Positions 8,005-15,557 of a stretch of 64,000 bases of DNA are shown here, piece by piece. Below the pieces are notes generated by a model. That model ran no database searches. It saw only the letters and a program-made list of their open reading frames with translations, and was not told where the DNA came from. Every line of letters starts with the position of its first letter. Position 1 is the first letter of the stretch. The stretch is from Longispora fulva (GTDB lineage Bacteria > Actinomycetota > Actinomycetes > Mycobacteriales > Micromonosporaceae): positions 5,394,001 to 5,458,000 of the forward strand of contig NZ_JADOUF010000001.1 of the NCBI RefSeq assembly GCF_015751905.1, written 5' to 3'. The position numbers were made by a program, and so were the translations under genes.

Positions 8005-9207
8005 ATGCGATACGACGTCATCGTGGTCGGCGCGCGCTGCGCCGGCTCCCCGACCGCGATGCTGCTGGCGAGGCGGGGCCACAAGGTGCTGCTCGTCGAC
8101 CGGGCGACCTTCCCCAGCGACACGATCTCGACGCACATCCTCCAGCCGCCCGGCGTCGCGGCGCTGGCCCGGTGGGGCCTCCTCGACCGCCTGCTGGCAA
8201 CCGGCTGCCCACCGATCGACACCTACGCCTTCGACTTCGGCCCGGTCACGATCACCGGCTCGCCCGGCACGGCGGAGCACCCGGCCTCGTACTGCCCCCG
8301 GCGCACCGTGCTCGACAAGATCCTGGTGGACGCCGCGGCCGAGGCGGGGGCGGAGGTCCGTGAGGCCTTCACTGTCACCGGGATCGTCACCGACGACGGC
8401 CGGGTGACCGGCATCCGGGGCCGCGACCGGGCCGGCGCGACGGTCACCGAACACGCCCGGGTCGTCGTGGGGGCCGACGGGGTGCACTCGATGGTCGCCA
8501 AGGCGGTGCTGCCGGGGCGGTACCACGAGAAACCCGAGCTCATCGCCACCTACTACGCCTACTTCAGCGACCTGCCGATGGCCGGGCGGTTCGAGATGTA
8601 CGGCCGCCCCGAACGCGGCTTCTGCGCCGCCCCCACCCACGACGGGCTGACCATCGTCGTGGGCGGCTGGCCGCACGCCCAACTGGAGGCCAACCGGGCC
8701 GACATCGAGGGCACCCTGCTCGCGGCGCTGGACCTGGCCCCGCCGTTCGCCGACCGGGTCCGGTCCGCGACCCGCGAAACCCGTTTTGTCGGCATGTCCG
8801 TCCCCAACTTCTTCCGGGTGCCGTCCGGCCCCGGCTGGGCCCTGGTCGGCGACGCCGGCTACACCAGGGATCCGATCACGGCCCAGGGCATCTCCGACGC
8901 CTTCCGCGAGGCCGAGTCCTGCGCCGAGGCCCTGCACGACCACCTTTCGGGTACGACCCCCTACGCCGACGCCATGGCCGACTACCAGTCGTCCCGCGAC
9001 GAACAGGTCCTGCCGATCTACGAGTTCACCACCCAGCTGGCCACCCTCGAACCCCCGCCGCCCGACCTCCAGCGGCTGCTGGACGCGATGCCCGGCAACC
9101 AGGAGGCGATGGACGGCTTCGCCCGGGTCAACTCCGGGGTGACGTCCCCCGCCGACTTCTTCTCCGCGGCGAACGTCGACAGCATCCTCGCCGGCGCCAC
9201 CCCGTGA
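8005..9207 (+). CDS. FAD-dependent monooxygenase/oxidoreductase (PHBH-fold)
   Basis: 400 residues from ATG 8005, which has AGGAGG just upstream; the longer in-frame start at 7972 lacks one. The N-terminus is a Rossmann dinucleotide fold (YDVIVVGARCAGSPTAMLLA), followed by DRATFPSDTISTH. The middle DG motif (VVVGADGVHSMV) and the GD motif (GWALVGDAGYTRDPITAQG), which contact FAD ribityl and phosphate, are present. This is the group A flavin monooxygenase / geranylgeranyl-reductase-like superfamily; the substrate cannot be read. It converges on an acyl-CoA-dehydrogenase-like monooxygenase gene with a shared terminator between them. Both may belong to one small-molecule oxidation function, though they are separate transcripts. 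Confidence 0.85.
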   Translation: MRYDVIVVGARCAGSPTAMLLARRGHKVLLVDRATFPSDTISTHILQPPGVAALARWGLLDRLLATGCPPIDTYAFDFGPVTITGSPGTAEHPASYCPRRTVLDKILVDAAAEAGAEVREAFTVTGIVTDDGRVTGIRGRDRAGATVTEHARVVVGADGVHSMVAKAVLPGRYHEKPELIATYYAYFSDLPMAGRFEMYGRPERGFCAAPTHDGLTIVVGGWPHAQLEANRADIEGTLLAALDLAPPFADRVRSATRETRFVGMSVPNFFRVPSGPGWALVGDAGYTRDPITAQGISDAFREAESCAEALHDHLSGTTPYADAMADYQSSRDEQVLPIYEFTTQLATLEPPPPDLQRLLDAMPGNQEAMDGFARVNSGVTSPADFFSAANVDSILAGATP

Positions 9208-9209
9208 CG

Positions 9210-9249
9210 CGATCGTGTGGCTGGGGCGTAGGCCCCAGCCACACGATCG
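9210..9249. terminator. Bidirectional terminator hairpin
   Basis: A perfect 17-bp inverted repeat (arms 9210-9226 and 9233-9249, six-base loop) lies between two convergent stop codons 46 bases apart. The stem is strong enough to end transcripts from both sides, although no long T-run follows. Confidence 0.8.
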
Positions 9250-9253
9250 TGAC

Positions 9254-10438
9254 CTAGATGAGGTGCGTGTTCGGCTCGAGACCGCACAGCACGCGGCCGT
9301 AGGTCTCCGAGACGGTGTTCGGGTGCAGGACGCCGTTCAGGTTGAGCGCCTGGATGTCCCGCTCGATGCGCTGCATCGGCTGGTCCGAGTAGATGGACGA
9401 CCCGCCGCTGGCCGTGTTGAGCACGTCCACCGACTCCTTCGCCCGCAGACAGGCCATGGCCGCGTCCATCTTCCCGACGGCGCGCTCCTCCAGCGTCCAC
9501 TGCTCGCCGCGCATCCCCTTGGTGTCCAGGCGCTCCGCCGCGCGGCGCACGTGGAACTCGGCCTCGTCGAGCTTCACCGCCGCCTCGGCCACCTGGAGGT
9601 GGGTGATCGGCGCCTCGGACTGCTGCTCGTAGCCGGTGTAGGCGATCTTCCGGGTGGGCAGCTTCTCGAAGAACGCCTCCCGGGCCGCCTTCGCCATGCC
9701 CACCGCCGACGAGCTGGTCACAGCGGTCGCGTGCGCCACGAACGGGAGCTTCCACGTGACGGCGTCGGCGTTCAGCTTCGAGAGATGTTGACCGTGCATC
9801 ATCAGGGGAAGCATCGGCAGTACGCGCGCCTGCGGCACGAACACGTCCTGCGCGATGGTGGTCACGCTACCCGTGGCCCGAAGACCGGCGGTGTGCCAGT
9901 CGTCGACGATCGTCAGGTCGGACATCGGCACAACGATCGTGGCCGGCTCCATCCCGCCGTCCGCGGTCGCCAGCATCACGGAGAGGGTGTCCCACTGGCT
10001 GTGCGGCGCACCGGAGACGAAATGCCAACGGCCGTTGAGGATCACGCCGCCGTCGGTCGGCGTGGCGACGCCCGACGCGGTGACGCCGCCACAGAGCCGG
10101 ACGCTCGGGTCGGAGAAGATCTCGTCCTGCACCTCGTCCGGGAACAGGCCGGCCAGCCAGGAGCCCATCGTCCACGTGCTCACGGTCCACCCGACGGCGC
10201 CGTCGCCCCGCGCGAGCTCGGAGATCACGGAGGTGATGGTCCGCACGTCGCTCTCGTAGCCGCCGTAGCGCACCGGAACCCGCATCTTCATGATCCCGGC
10301 GTCGGTGAGTCCCTGCAGGACCTCCTCGTGCAGGACCCGGTTCTCCTCTTGCCACGTCGCGTGCTTCCGGATCACCTCGACCAGGCCCGTTGCCCGGCCG
10401 ACGAGGTCAGTCTGCGGTGGCGCGTCACTAATCGTCAT
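9254..10438 (-). CDS. Acyl-CoA dehydrogenase-like flavin-dependent monooxygenase
   Basis: 394 residues from ATG 10438, which has GAGGAG 8 bases upstream; an earlier in-frame start adds a basic, unlikely leader. Features follow the group D flavin monooxygenase fold (HsaA / HpaB-C2 type): an N-terminal helical domain (HEEVLQGLTDAGIMKMRVP), a beta domain (VGWTVSTWTMGSWLAGLFPD, VILNGRWHFVSGAPHSQWD), and a C-terminal helical domain ending SGGSSIYSDQPMQRIERD then NGVLHPNT. Enzymes of this type use reduced flavin from a partner reductase to hydroxylate phenols or polyketides. No reductase is adjacent. The 217-base upstream gap suggests its own promoter. The substrate is unknown. Confidence 0.8.
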   Translation of the reverse strand: MTISDAPPQTDLVGRATGLVEVIRKHATWQEENRVLHEEVLQGLTDAGIMKMRVPVRYGGYESDVRTITSVISELARGDGAVGWTVSTWTMGSWLAGLFPDEVQDEIFSDPSVRLCGGVTASGVATPTDGGVILNGRWHFVSGAPHSQWDTLSVMLATADGGMEPATIVVPMSDLTIVDDWHTAGLRATGSVTTIAQDVFVPQARVLPMLPLMMHGQHLSKLNADAVTWKLPFVAHATAVTSSSAVGMAKAAREAFFEKLPTRKIAYTGYEQQSEAPITHLQVAEAAVKLDEAEFHVRRAAERLDTKGMRGEQWTLEERAVGKMDAAMACLRAKESVDVLNTASGGSSIYSDQPMQRIERDIQALNLNGVLHPNTVSETYGRVLCGLEPNTHLI

Positions 10439-10655
10439 TTGTGCTCCTCGGTACGATGACAGGGGCGGGAAAGTGGAGTGGAACTTCCGCCGGACCCGGC
10501 GGTATGAAATAACTCTGGCACGGTGCGGCAATGCGCGGATTCTCCGAAGTTGCTGAGTTCGGGGCGTGTATCACGCGCGAATCACGGTGCCTTATTCACC
10601 ACAGCTGACCGCCCCACGGGACGGCCATTGTGGAATGAAGCGGCGGGGCTTTCGA

Positions 10656-11645
10656 CTACAGGGCGCCCAGGAACTTCAGCAGCTCCGCGTTGACCTCCTC
10701 CGGCCCCTCCTGCTGCGTCCAGTGCCCGACCCCGGGAAGTACCACGGTGCGCGTCAGATTGGGCACCAGGTACTGCAGGTTGGCGATCAGCTGGTCCAGG
10801 CCCGGGAGCTGGACGCTGCCGTCCCGCTCGCCGTACACGTACAGCGCCGGGGTCGTCATCGGCGCGCCCTGCCAGGGCGCCGTCAGCTCCCAGCTCAGGT
10901 CCATCGTCCGCCACCAGTTCAGGCCGCCCGTGAAGCCGGTCCGCGCGAAGGCCTCCGCGTAGACGTCGAGGTCGGCCTCGGTCAGCCACGCCGGCAGCGC
11001 GCCGGCCTCCGGCAGGATGTCGGAGAGAGTGCCGCCCTCGGGCACCATCGGCAGGGTGGCCGCCTCGGCGTGCGGGGAGTCGCCGAAGCCCCACTGGAAG
11101 AGCCGCAGGACGCTGGCCCGCGGGTCCCGCGCCAGCTCAGCGTCCGCCACACCGGGCTGCTGCAGGTAGTTCATGTAGAAGCCGGGGCCGAGCGCATGGG
11201 TCATTCCGGCCACCGCGCTCATGGGGCCGCGGGGGAAATACGGAAGGCCCAGCGCGACGACGCCACGGACCCGGTCGGGTCGCAGCAGCGCGGTGTTCCA
11301 GGCGACCTGTGAGCCCCAGTCGTGGCCGACCAGCACGGCCTGCTCCTCGCCCAGCGCGTCGAGCAGACCGATGATGTCGCCGACCAGGTGCAGCTGCGAG
11401 TAATGCTCGACCGCCTCCGGGCGGTCGGTCCGGCCGTAGCCGCGCTGGTCGGGAGCGACGACGTGGTAGCCGGCCGCCGCGAGAGCCGCGAACTGGTGGC
11501 GCCAGGAGTGCGAAGTCTCCGGGAAGCCGTGCAGCAGCACGACCAGCGGCCCTTCGCCCTGCTCGGCAATGTGCATCTGGATGCCGTTGGTCTGCACGAA
11601 CCGGTGACTGACCTCGGCTGTCCCACCCTGGCTCGGGATGTTCAT
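10656..11645 (-). CDS. Alpha/beta hydrolase, epoxide hydrolase-like
   Basis: 329 residues. The oxyanion motif HGFP (about residue 39), the nucleophile elbow GHDWGS with Asp in place of Ser, an acidic residue in YVYGERDGSV and the catalytic histidine in GVGHWTQQEGPEEVN make this an epoxide hydrolase / haloalkane-dehalogenase type fold. The HxWGS elbow favours epoxide hydrolases. It is cytoplasmic, with no signal. AAAAGGTG precedes the ATG. It lies between a terminator and the flavin monooxygenase gene, on the same strand. Together they could open epoxides made by the nearby monooxygenases, but that link is inferred from context only. Confidence 0.85.
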   Translation of the reverse strand: MNIPSQGGTAEVSHRFVQTNGIQMHIAEQGEGPLVVLLHGFPETSHSWRHQFAALAAAGYHVVAPDQRGYGRTDRPEAVEHYSQLHLVGDIIGLLDALGEEQAVLVGHDWGSQVAWNTALLRPDRVRGVVALGLPYFPRGPMSAVAGMTHALGPGFYMNYLQQPGVADAELARDPRASVLRLFQWGFGDSPHAEAATLPMVPEGGTLSDILPEAGALPAWLTEADLDVYAEAFARTGFTGGLNWWRTMDLSWELTAPWQGAPMTTPALYVYGERDGSVQLPGLDQLIANLQYLVPNLTRTVVLPGVGHWTQQEGPEEVNAELLKFLGAL

Positions 11646-11671
11646 GGCACACCTTTTCTGTGTGTGTGAAG

Positions 11672-11686
11672 GGGTTTAACCAACCC
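11672..11686. promoter_or_regulatory. Small inverted repeat upstream of the epoxide hydrolase-like gene
   Basis: GGGTT-TAACC-AACCC lies 27 bases before the hydrolase ATG, on its promoter side. The spacing suits an operator near the transcription start, but a single copy of this size could occur by chance. Confidence 0.25.
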
Positions 11687-11783
11687 TCTCACCGCGGTCG
11701 CGCCCGCTCCCACTCCTCCCTTGCCCACATTGGCCCGGGGCCGCCGCCGAATAGTCCATCGGCGGCGTCCCGCGCGGCGCACG

Positions 11784-11828
11784 AAAAAAGCACGGTGGCG
11801 ACGGAATCGAACTCCGCCACCACCGTGC
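11784..11828 (-). terminator. Rho-independent terminator after the MFS exporter
   Basis: On the minus strand a long GC-rich hairpin (11790-11828, 9 perfect outer pairs) is followed directly by six Ts. It lies 17 bases past the exporter stop codon and before the hydrolase promoter region, so the two genes are separate transcripts. Confidence 0.9.
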
Positions 11829-11844
11829 CGATGTCTGTGTTGCG

Positions 11845-13065
11845 TTATGCGGGTTCGGGTACCGACTGGGCGGTCGCCGTCGACTCCTCGACCACCGGCG
11901 GCTTCAGGTAGCTGCTGCCCCAGGCGACCAGGATGGTGACCACCGCGAGGATCACACCGGTGATCACGGGGGCGGAGGCGCTGTAGTTCTTGATCGCGAT
12001 ACCGCCGGCGAACGCACCGAACGCGATCCCGATGTTGGCCGCGGACACCGGCAGCGACTGCGCCAGCTGGCCACCGGGGCCGGCCAGGGTGATCACCCGA
12101 ACCTGGAGCGAGGCCACGATGCCGTAGTGCGACAGGCCCAACGCGACCAGCACGATCGCCACGAGGAACGCGACTGAGCCGACGAAGTAGAGCGCCAGCA
12201 GGGAGACCGCCATGCCGATGCCCCCGATGATCAGGGCACGCCCGGCGTTCCAGTCTGCGAACTTGCCGCCACCGAACGAGCCGACCGCCGTCGCAGCACC
12301 GTAGGCCAGCAGGAACACACTCAGCATGGATCCGGAGATCCCGGTGACGTCCTGCAGGAACGGCACGATGTAGGTCCATGCCGCGAACGCGGTCGCGAAC
12401 ACGATGAAGTTCAGGAACAGCACGGCGAGCACCCGGGGGGCGAACGCGTACTTGGCCTGGTGGCCGACACCACCGCCAGAGGCCGCGACGGACGGGATCA
12501 GCGCCGCCGCTCCGATCAGGACCACGACCGCGACGCCCGCGATCGCCAGGAACGAACCGCGCCAGCCGATGACCGGGGCGACCGCCGTGCCCAGCGGCAC
12601 GCCGAGCGCACCCGCCATCGCGACACCCGAGATGACGATCCCGATCGCCTTGCCCATGCGCTCCGGCGGGACGACCGAGACGGCCGCGGTGAACCCGACC
12701 GCGATGAACAGGCCGGCCAACGCGCCGATGAAGAAGCGCACGCCGAGGAACACGCCGTAGCTGGTGGTCATTGTCATGGCCACATTGGACGCTGCGAACA
12801 GCAGGAGCGTGCCGAGGAGGACGACCTTCTTGTCCAGCTTGATCGTCAGCGCGGTCAGGATCGGACCACCGAGGGCGAGGCCCAGCGCGTACGCCGTCAC
12901 CAGGGTGCCGGCCGCGGGAATGGTCACCTTGAGGTCGGCGGCGATCCGGTCCAGAACGCCGACCACGAGTAGTTCGCCGCTGACCATCACGAACATTGCT
13001 AAGAACAGCGTGGCCAGGGCCAGGTTGGCCTTGCCTGGGCTCACCGCCGTTTGCTGGGTGCTCAT
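11845..13065 (-). CDS. MFS transporter (AraJ/drug-exporter type)
   Basis: 406 residues from ATG 13065, favoured over the GTG two codons upstream because GGAAG sits 7 bases away. The chain alternates about 12 hydrophobic segments. The loop between helices 2 and 3 carries the MFS motif A variant GGPILTALTIKLDKK, and RFFIGALAGLFIAVGFTAA matches helix 4 of DHA1-type exporters. It ends in a short soluble tail. Such proteins export sugars, drugs or pathway products by proton antiport. It lies between the VOC gene and the hydrolase with promoter-sized gaps on both sides. The substrate cannot be deduced. Confidence 0.85.
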   Translation of the reverse strand: MSTQQTAVSPGKANLALATLFLAMFVMVSGELLVVGVLDRIAADLKVTIPAAGTLVTAYALGLALGGPILTALTIKLDKKVVLLGTLLLFAASNVAMTMTTSYGVFLGVRFFIGALAGLFIAVGFTAAVSVVPPERMGKAIGIVISGVAMAGALGVPLGTAVAPVIGWRGSFLAIAGVAVVVLIGAAALIPSVAASGGGVGHQAKYAFAPRVLAVLFLNFIVFATAFAAWTYIVPFLQDVTGISGSMLSVFLLAYGAATAVGSFGGGKFADWNAGRALIIGGIGMAVSLLALYFVGSVAFLVAIVLVALGLSHYGIVASLQVRVITLAGPGGQLAQSLPVSAANIGIAFGAFAGGIAIKNYSASAPVITGVILAVVTILVAWGSSYLKPPVVEESTATAQSVPEPA

Positions 13066-13145
13066 GTGCACTCTTCCTTCTTTGTCATGTTGCGCGGAGT
13101 CGTCTCAACGAACGGGGTCGACCGACCTACCTACGAACCTGGTGC

Positions 13146-13167
13146 GACCGTGTGGAGGGCCACGGTC
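13146..13167 (-). terminator. Possible weak terminator hairpin after the VOC gene
   Basis: A 7-bp stem (GACCGTG/CACGGTC) with an 8-base loop lies 20 bases past the VOC stop codon. No U-tract follows, so it may only attenuate. Confidence 0.35.
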
Positions 13168-13186
13168 CTGTCACGGAACTAGAGGA

Positions 13187-13528
13187 CTACTTCCACTCGA
13201 TGATCTGGAGGTAGTTCCCATCGGGGTCGGCGAACGTGCCGAACTTGCCCTTCTCCCGGTCCTCGATCGTGATCCACTCCACGCCGGCCGCGTTCAGCTG
13301 GGCCTCCATGGCGTCGAAGTCCTCGACGTGGAAGTTGATGATCGCGCGGGCCGGGTCGTTGTTCTTCGCCTCGACGTCGTCGCGCCCGTCGATGACCAGC
13401 AGGAAGCCGTCAAGGTCGATCGCGCCCTCGCCGGTGAACTCCGGCGCCAGCGCCTTGATGTACCACGCCCGCATCTCGGCGGGACGGGTCGTGCCGAGCA
13501 GCATGCTTCCAGGCTTCAGAGTCGTCAT
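13187..13528 (-). CDS. VOC (glyoxalase/bleomycin-resistance fold) family protein
   Basis: 113 residues from ATG 13528, preceded by GAGGGAGA; the longer in-frame ORF lacks a good site. One VOC module made of two beta-alpha-beta-beta-beta units is visible. NFHVEDFDAMEAQLNAAG and the C-terminal FGTFADPDGNYLQIIEW carry the usual metal-binding His and Glu positions. Single-module VOC proteins act as lyases, dioxygenases or drug-binding proteins, usually as dimers. Neighbours include an ArsR regulator and an SRPBCC protein, a common actinobacterial trio. The function is unassigned. Confidence 0.8.
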   Translation of the reverse strand: MTTLKPGSMLLGTTRPAEMRAWYIKALAPEFTGEGAIDLDGFLLVIDGRDDVEAKNNDPARAIINFHVEDFDAMEAQLNAAGVEWITIEDREKGKFGTFADPDGNYLQIIEWK

Positions 13529-13544
13529 GTCGAATCTCCCTCGT

Positions 13545-13558
13545 TCTGTGATCACAGA
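13545..13558. promoter_or_regulatory. Perfect 14-bp palindrome upstream of the VOC gene
   Basis: TCTGTGATCACAGA lies 17 bases before the VOC start codon and past the ArsR stop. The TGTGA/TCACA halves resemble CRP/FNR-type half-sites but abut without a spacer. It is a candidate operator for the VOC gene. Confidence 0.4.
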
Positions 13559-13596
13559 TCGCGGCGGAGGCTGTCGCCACACCACGTGTCCAGGTG

Positions 13597-13950
13597 CTAC
13601 GTGAGATCGTGTTCCGCCGCCTCAGCGACGCGCTTGATGGCCGCCAGCCGACGGTCCCAGTCGGCCGCGAGCGAGGACATCCACCGCGTGGTGGCGTCCA
13701 GGCCAGCTGGCCGCAGCGAATACCTCACCTCGCGCCCGACCCGGTTGCCGACGACGAGCCCGGCGGCGTCCAGGACGGCGAGGTGCTTGACGATCGCCTG
13801 TCGGGAGACGGGAAGCCGCCCGGCGAGCGTCGTCGCGGTGGCCGCGCCCAGCGCGGCGAGAAGGTCGAGCAGTCGGCGACGGGTGGGGTCGGCGAGCGCG
13901 CCGAGAACGCTGCCGACCTCCTCGACCGCTCTGTCGGGTTCTGCTATCAC
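13597..13950 (-). CDS. ArsR-family winged-helix transcriptional regulator
   Basis: 117 residues, GTG start overlapping the stop of the upstream SRPBCC gene by 4 bases, so the two are translationally coupled. It shows the ArsR winged helix: LGALADPTRRRLLDLLAA, the recognition helix LPVSRQAIVKHLAVLDAAGL, and the wing GNRVGREVRYSLRP. No metal-binding cysteines are visible, so it belongs to the non-metal SdpR-like branch. It most likely controls its own operon through the two GTGCAA/TTGCAC repeats upstream of the SRPBCC gene. The inducer is unknown; the SRPBCC partner could bind a related ligand. Confidence 0.85.
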   Translation of the reverse strand: MIAEPDRAVEEVGSVLGALADPTRRRLLDLLAALGAATATTLAGRLPVSRQAIVKHLAVLDAAGLVVGNRVGREVRYSLRPAGLDATTRWMSSLAADWDRRLAAIKRVAEAAEHDLT

Positions 13951-14393
13951 ACAGTCGACGCTTCGACGCGGTTCTTCGCCTCGTTGAGGACCTCGGGCCA
14001 GCCGGCGGACAGGTTCTTGATCGTGTTGGCCCGCACCTCTTCGGACACGGCCAGCGCGGCGAACCCGCTCTCGACCACCGTGAGGCGGGTCTTGTCACCC
14101 TCGGGGGACAGCGTGAACTCCACAAGGGTGCTGTTGCCCTCGGTCAGCTCCTGACCGGGGGAGGCCGGAGCCCACCGGTACGCGACATACGACTGCGGCT
14201 CGACCTTCACCACGCGCACCGGGAACTCGCCGTGGTCCGGGTTCTTCGCCACCATCGACTCACCCTCGACGGCGGTCGTGCCCTTGATGCTCTCCGGGTC
14301 GGCGACCCAGAAACCGGGTGCGGACACCAGCGACCACACGCGCTCGACCGAAGCGTCGATCAGAGTGTCACGCTCGATCATGTCGTTGCTCAT
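13947..14393 (-). CDS. SRPBCC (AHSA1/START-like) ligand-binding protein
   Basis: 148 residues from ATG 14393, with AAGGAG exactly 6 bases upstream; a TTG further out overlaps that site. It opens with the family pattern IERDTLIDASVERVWSLVSA. The helix-grip fold continues with VVKVEPQSYVAYRWAP, LVEFTLSPEGDKTRLTVVES and a C-terminal helix NTIKNLSAGWPEVLNEAKNR lining a hydrophobic pocket. These proteins bind small hydrophobic molecules or, as AHSA1 types, partner proteins. It is the first gene of an SRPBCC-ArsR operon whose promoter holds two operator-like repeats. Confidence 0.85.
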   Translation of the reverse strand: MSNDMIERDTLIDASVERVWSLVSAPGFWVADPESIKGTTAVEGESMVAKNPDHGEFPVRVVKVEPQSYVAYRWAPASPGQELTEGNSTLVEFTLSPEGDKTRLTVVESGFAALAVSEEVRANTIKNLSAGWPEVLNEAKNRVEASTV

Positions 14394-14421
14394 GAGGAAC
14401 TCCTTCAAGTGCCAGCATTGA

Positions 14422-14475
14422 GTGCAACCGAATTATTGCACGTCAGCCGATCTTCGTGCAACCAAAACGTTGCAC
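14422..14475. promoter_or_regulatory. Two GTGCAA-N8-TTGCAC operators upstream of the SRPBCC-ArsR operon
   Basis: Two identical-arm inverted repeats are visible: 14422-14441 (GTGCAACCGAATTATTGCAC) and 14456-14475 (GTGCAACCAAAACGTTGCAC). Their centres are 34 bp apart. They lie 29-82 bases before the SRPBCC start codon in an AT-richer stretch. They are the best candidates for ArsR autoregulation. Confidence 0.75.
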
Positions 14476-14692
14476 AAGGGTCAGCGCCGGAGTGATGACG
14501 CCGGTCCTGGCCTGGTGCGCGGGTCGCCGCGCCCCCAAGGCTTCCAGTGGCGACTTCGACGTGGTTCTTCCTGCGTGCGCTCTTCACGTGGAGCCGCGTG
14601 GCAGGCTCACTCCCGCCGGCGGCGCGGCGCGGCCGGCGGGCGCGCGGGGACCGGGCACGGCGTACCCGATGAAGGTTGGTTCCGGGGACGTG
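14476..14692. other. Gene-poor spacer with no convincing gene
   Basis: Together with the operators on the left and the hairpin on the right this makes a gap of about 380 bases without a gene. No reading frame here has a start site and composition to match a gene. It may hold the end of a plus-strand transcript or decayed sequence. Confidence 0.5.
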
Positions 14693-14722
14693 AAACGGCC
14701 TCCCCTGGAAGGCCGTTCTTCG
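14693..14722 (-). terminator. Orphan hairpin matching the initiator-tRNA terminator
   Basis: The sequence AAACGGCCTCCC ... GGCCGTTCTTCG closely repeats the hairpin that follows the tRNA gene at 15283, with about nine bases deleted, but no tRNA precedes it. It could still terminate minus-strand transcripts from the small gene to its right. It may be a relic of a lost third tRNA copy. Confidence 0.5.
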
Positions 14723-14770
14723 CGGCCGCGGGGTGCGCTGGCCGAAACCTGGGAGGCCCGACCTCGGGGG

Positions 14771-15184
14771 CTACATGATCGCGCGATGCCCGGACAGGTG
14801 GACGATCACGTCATCGGTGCCGGTGACGTACGTCTGAACGCACACTTCCCGCATGTCGATGAAGGACTTGCCACGGCAGGCCGACCCGTCGCTGTCGAGC
14901 CGCCAGCCGTGCTGGTCCTCAAGGTGCTTGCGGACCTGTTGGAGCACCTGGGCGGATGAGGCACCGGACGTACTCCGTACCGTGACGCGCCAACTACAGG
15001 TGCCGGATCCGCAGTTCCTCCAGCTGGTCGCCTCCACCTCACCGGTCAGCCCGGCGGGCATGGGCAGCGCCTCATCACGATCCGGCAGAAACGGTTCAGA
15101 TAGCGTGATGTAGAACAAAAATCCACCACAGCAGACCAGCATGATCGCGAAGGCGCCGGCAATCAGCACAGCCCTGGTACGCAT
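14771..15184 (-). CDS. Small exported or membrane-anchored hypothetical protein
   Basis: 137 residues from ATG 15184, chosen because it opens with MRTRAVLIAGAFAIMLVCCG, a signal anchor or lipoprotein-like leader with two adjacent cysteines. The remainder is soluble: a WRNCGSGTCSWRVTV stretch with a possible disulphide, a helix VLQQVRKHLEDQHGW, then two further cysteines. I do not recognise the family. It sits between the orphan hairpin and an initiator tRNA gene. The coding pattern is reasonable, but no strong ribosome site precedes the start, so the exact N-terminus is uncertain. Confidence 0.6.
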   Translation of the reverse strand: MRTRAVLIAGAFAIMLVCCGGFLFYITLSEPFLPDRDEALPMPAGLTGEVEATSWRNCGSGTCSWRVTVRSTSGASSAQVLQQVRKHLEDQHGWRLDSDGSACRGKSFIDMREVCVQTYVTGTDDVIVHLSGHRAIM

Positions 15185-15243
15185 GAGGCCACATTGTGCC
15201 ACTCGAATGTCCACATCCGAGCCGCTGCCGCCACTCACGCGCG

Positions 15244-15282
15244 AAAACGGCCTCCCAGGTCTCCCTGGAAAGCCGTTCTTCG
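15244..15282 (-). terminator. Terminator of the first initiator tRNA gene
   Basis: Immediately after the tRNA 3' CCA the minus strand folds into an imperfect hairpin with arms AACGGC and GCCGTT and inner CCAGG/CCTGG pairs, followed by TTTT. A shorter copy of this hairpin is at 14693-14722. Confidence 0.75.
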
Positions 15283-15359
15283 TGGTAGCGGGGACAGGAT
15301 TTGAACCTGTGACCTCTGGGTTATGAGCCCAGCGAGCTACCGAGCTGCTCCACCCCGCG
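15283..15359 (-). tRNA. Initiator tRNA-fMet (CAU), copy 1
   Basis: The 77-nt cloverleaf includes an encoded CCA. The anticodon loop CTCATAA gives CAU. Two initiator hallmarks are present: three consecutive G:C pairs in the anticodon stem (GGG/CCC) and an unpaired 1-72 position (C with U). The T-loop reads GTTCAAATC. The sequence is identical to the copy at 16856-16932, and a terminator hairpin follows directly. Confidence 0.95.
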
Positions 15360-15476
15360 TCGTCTGGAGCCGCGATTCCGCCGCACCAGCTTGGGCGACT
15401 CTAGCCCAGTTGGACCGAATCACCTAGCCGGGGGTCTACGAGCAGGTAATACAGGGGATCTCACCGGACGAACAGC

Positions 15477-15495
15477 TTGACAGTTCATCTGTCAA
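15477..15495. repeat. Palindrome downstream of the Fic gene
   Basis: TTGACAG-N5-CTGTCAA, a perfect 7-bp inverted repeat, lies 62 bases past the Fic stop codon. A near-identical element, TTGATAG-N5-CTGTCAA, sits just upstream of the Fic start, so the gene is bracketed by the same site. Confidence 0.6.
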
Positions 15496-15557
15496 TCTGT
15501 TCACAGCTGCCTGGGCGGTCGACCGGCGGCAGTCAGCAGCTGAAGCCGCCACCTCGT

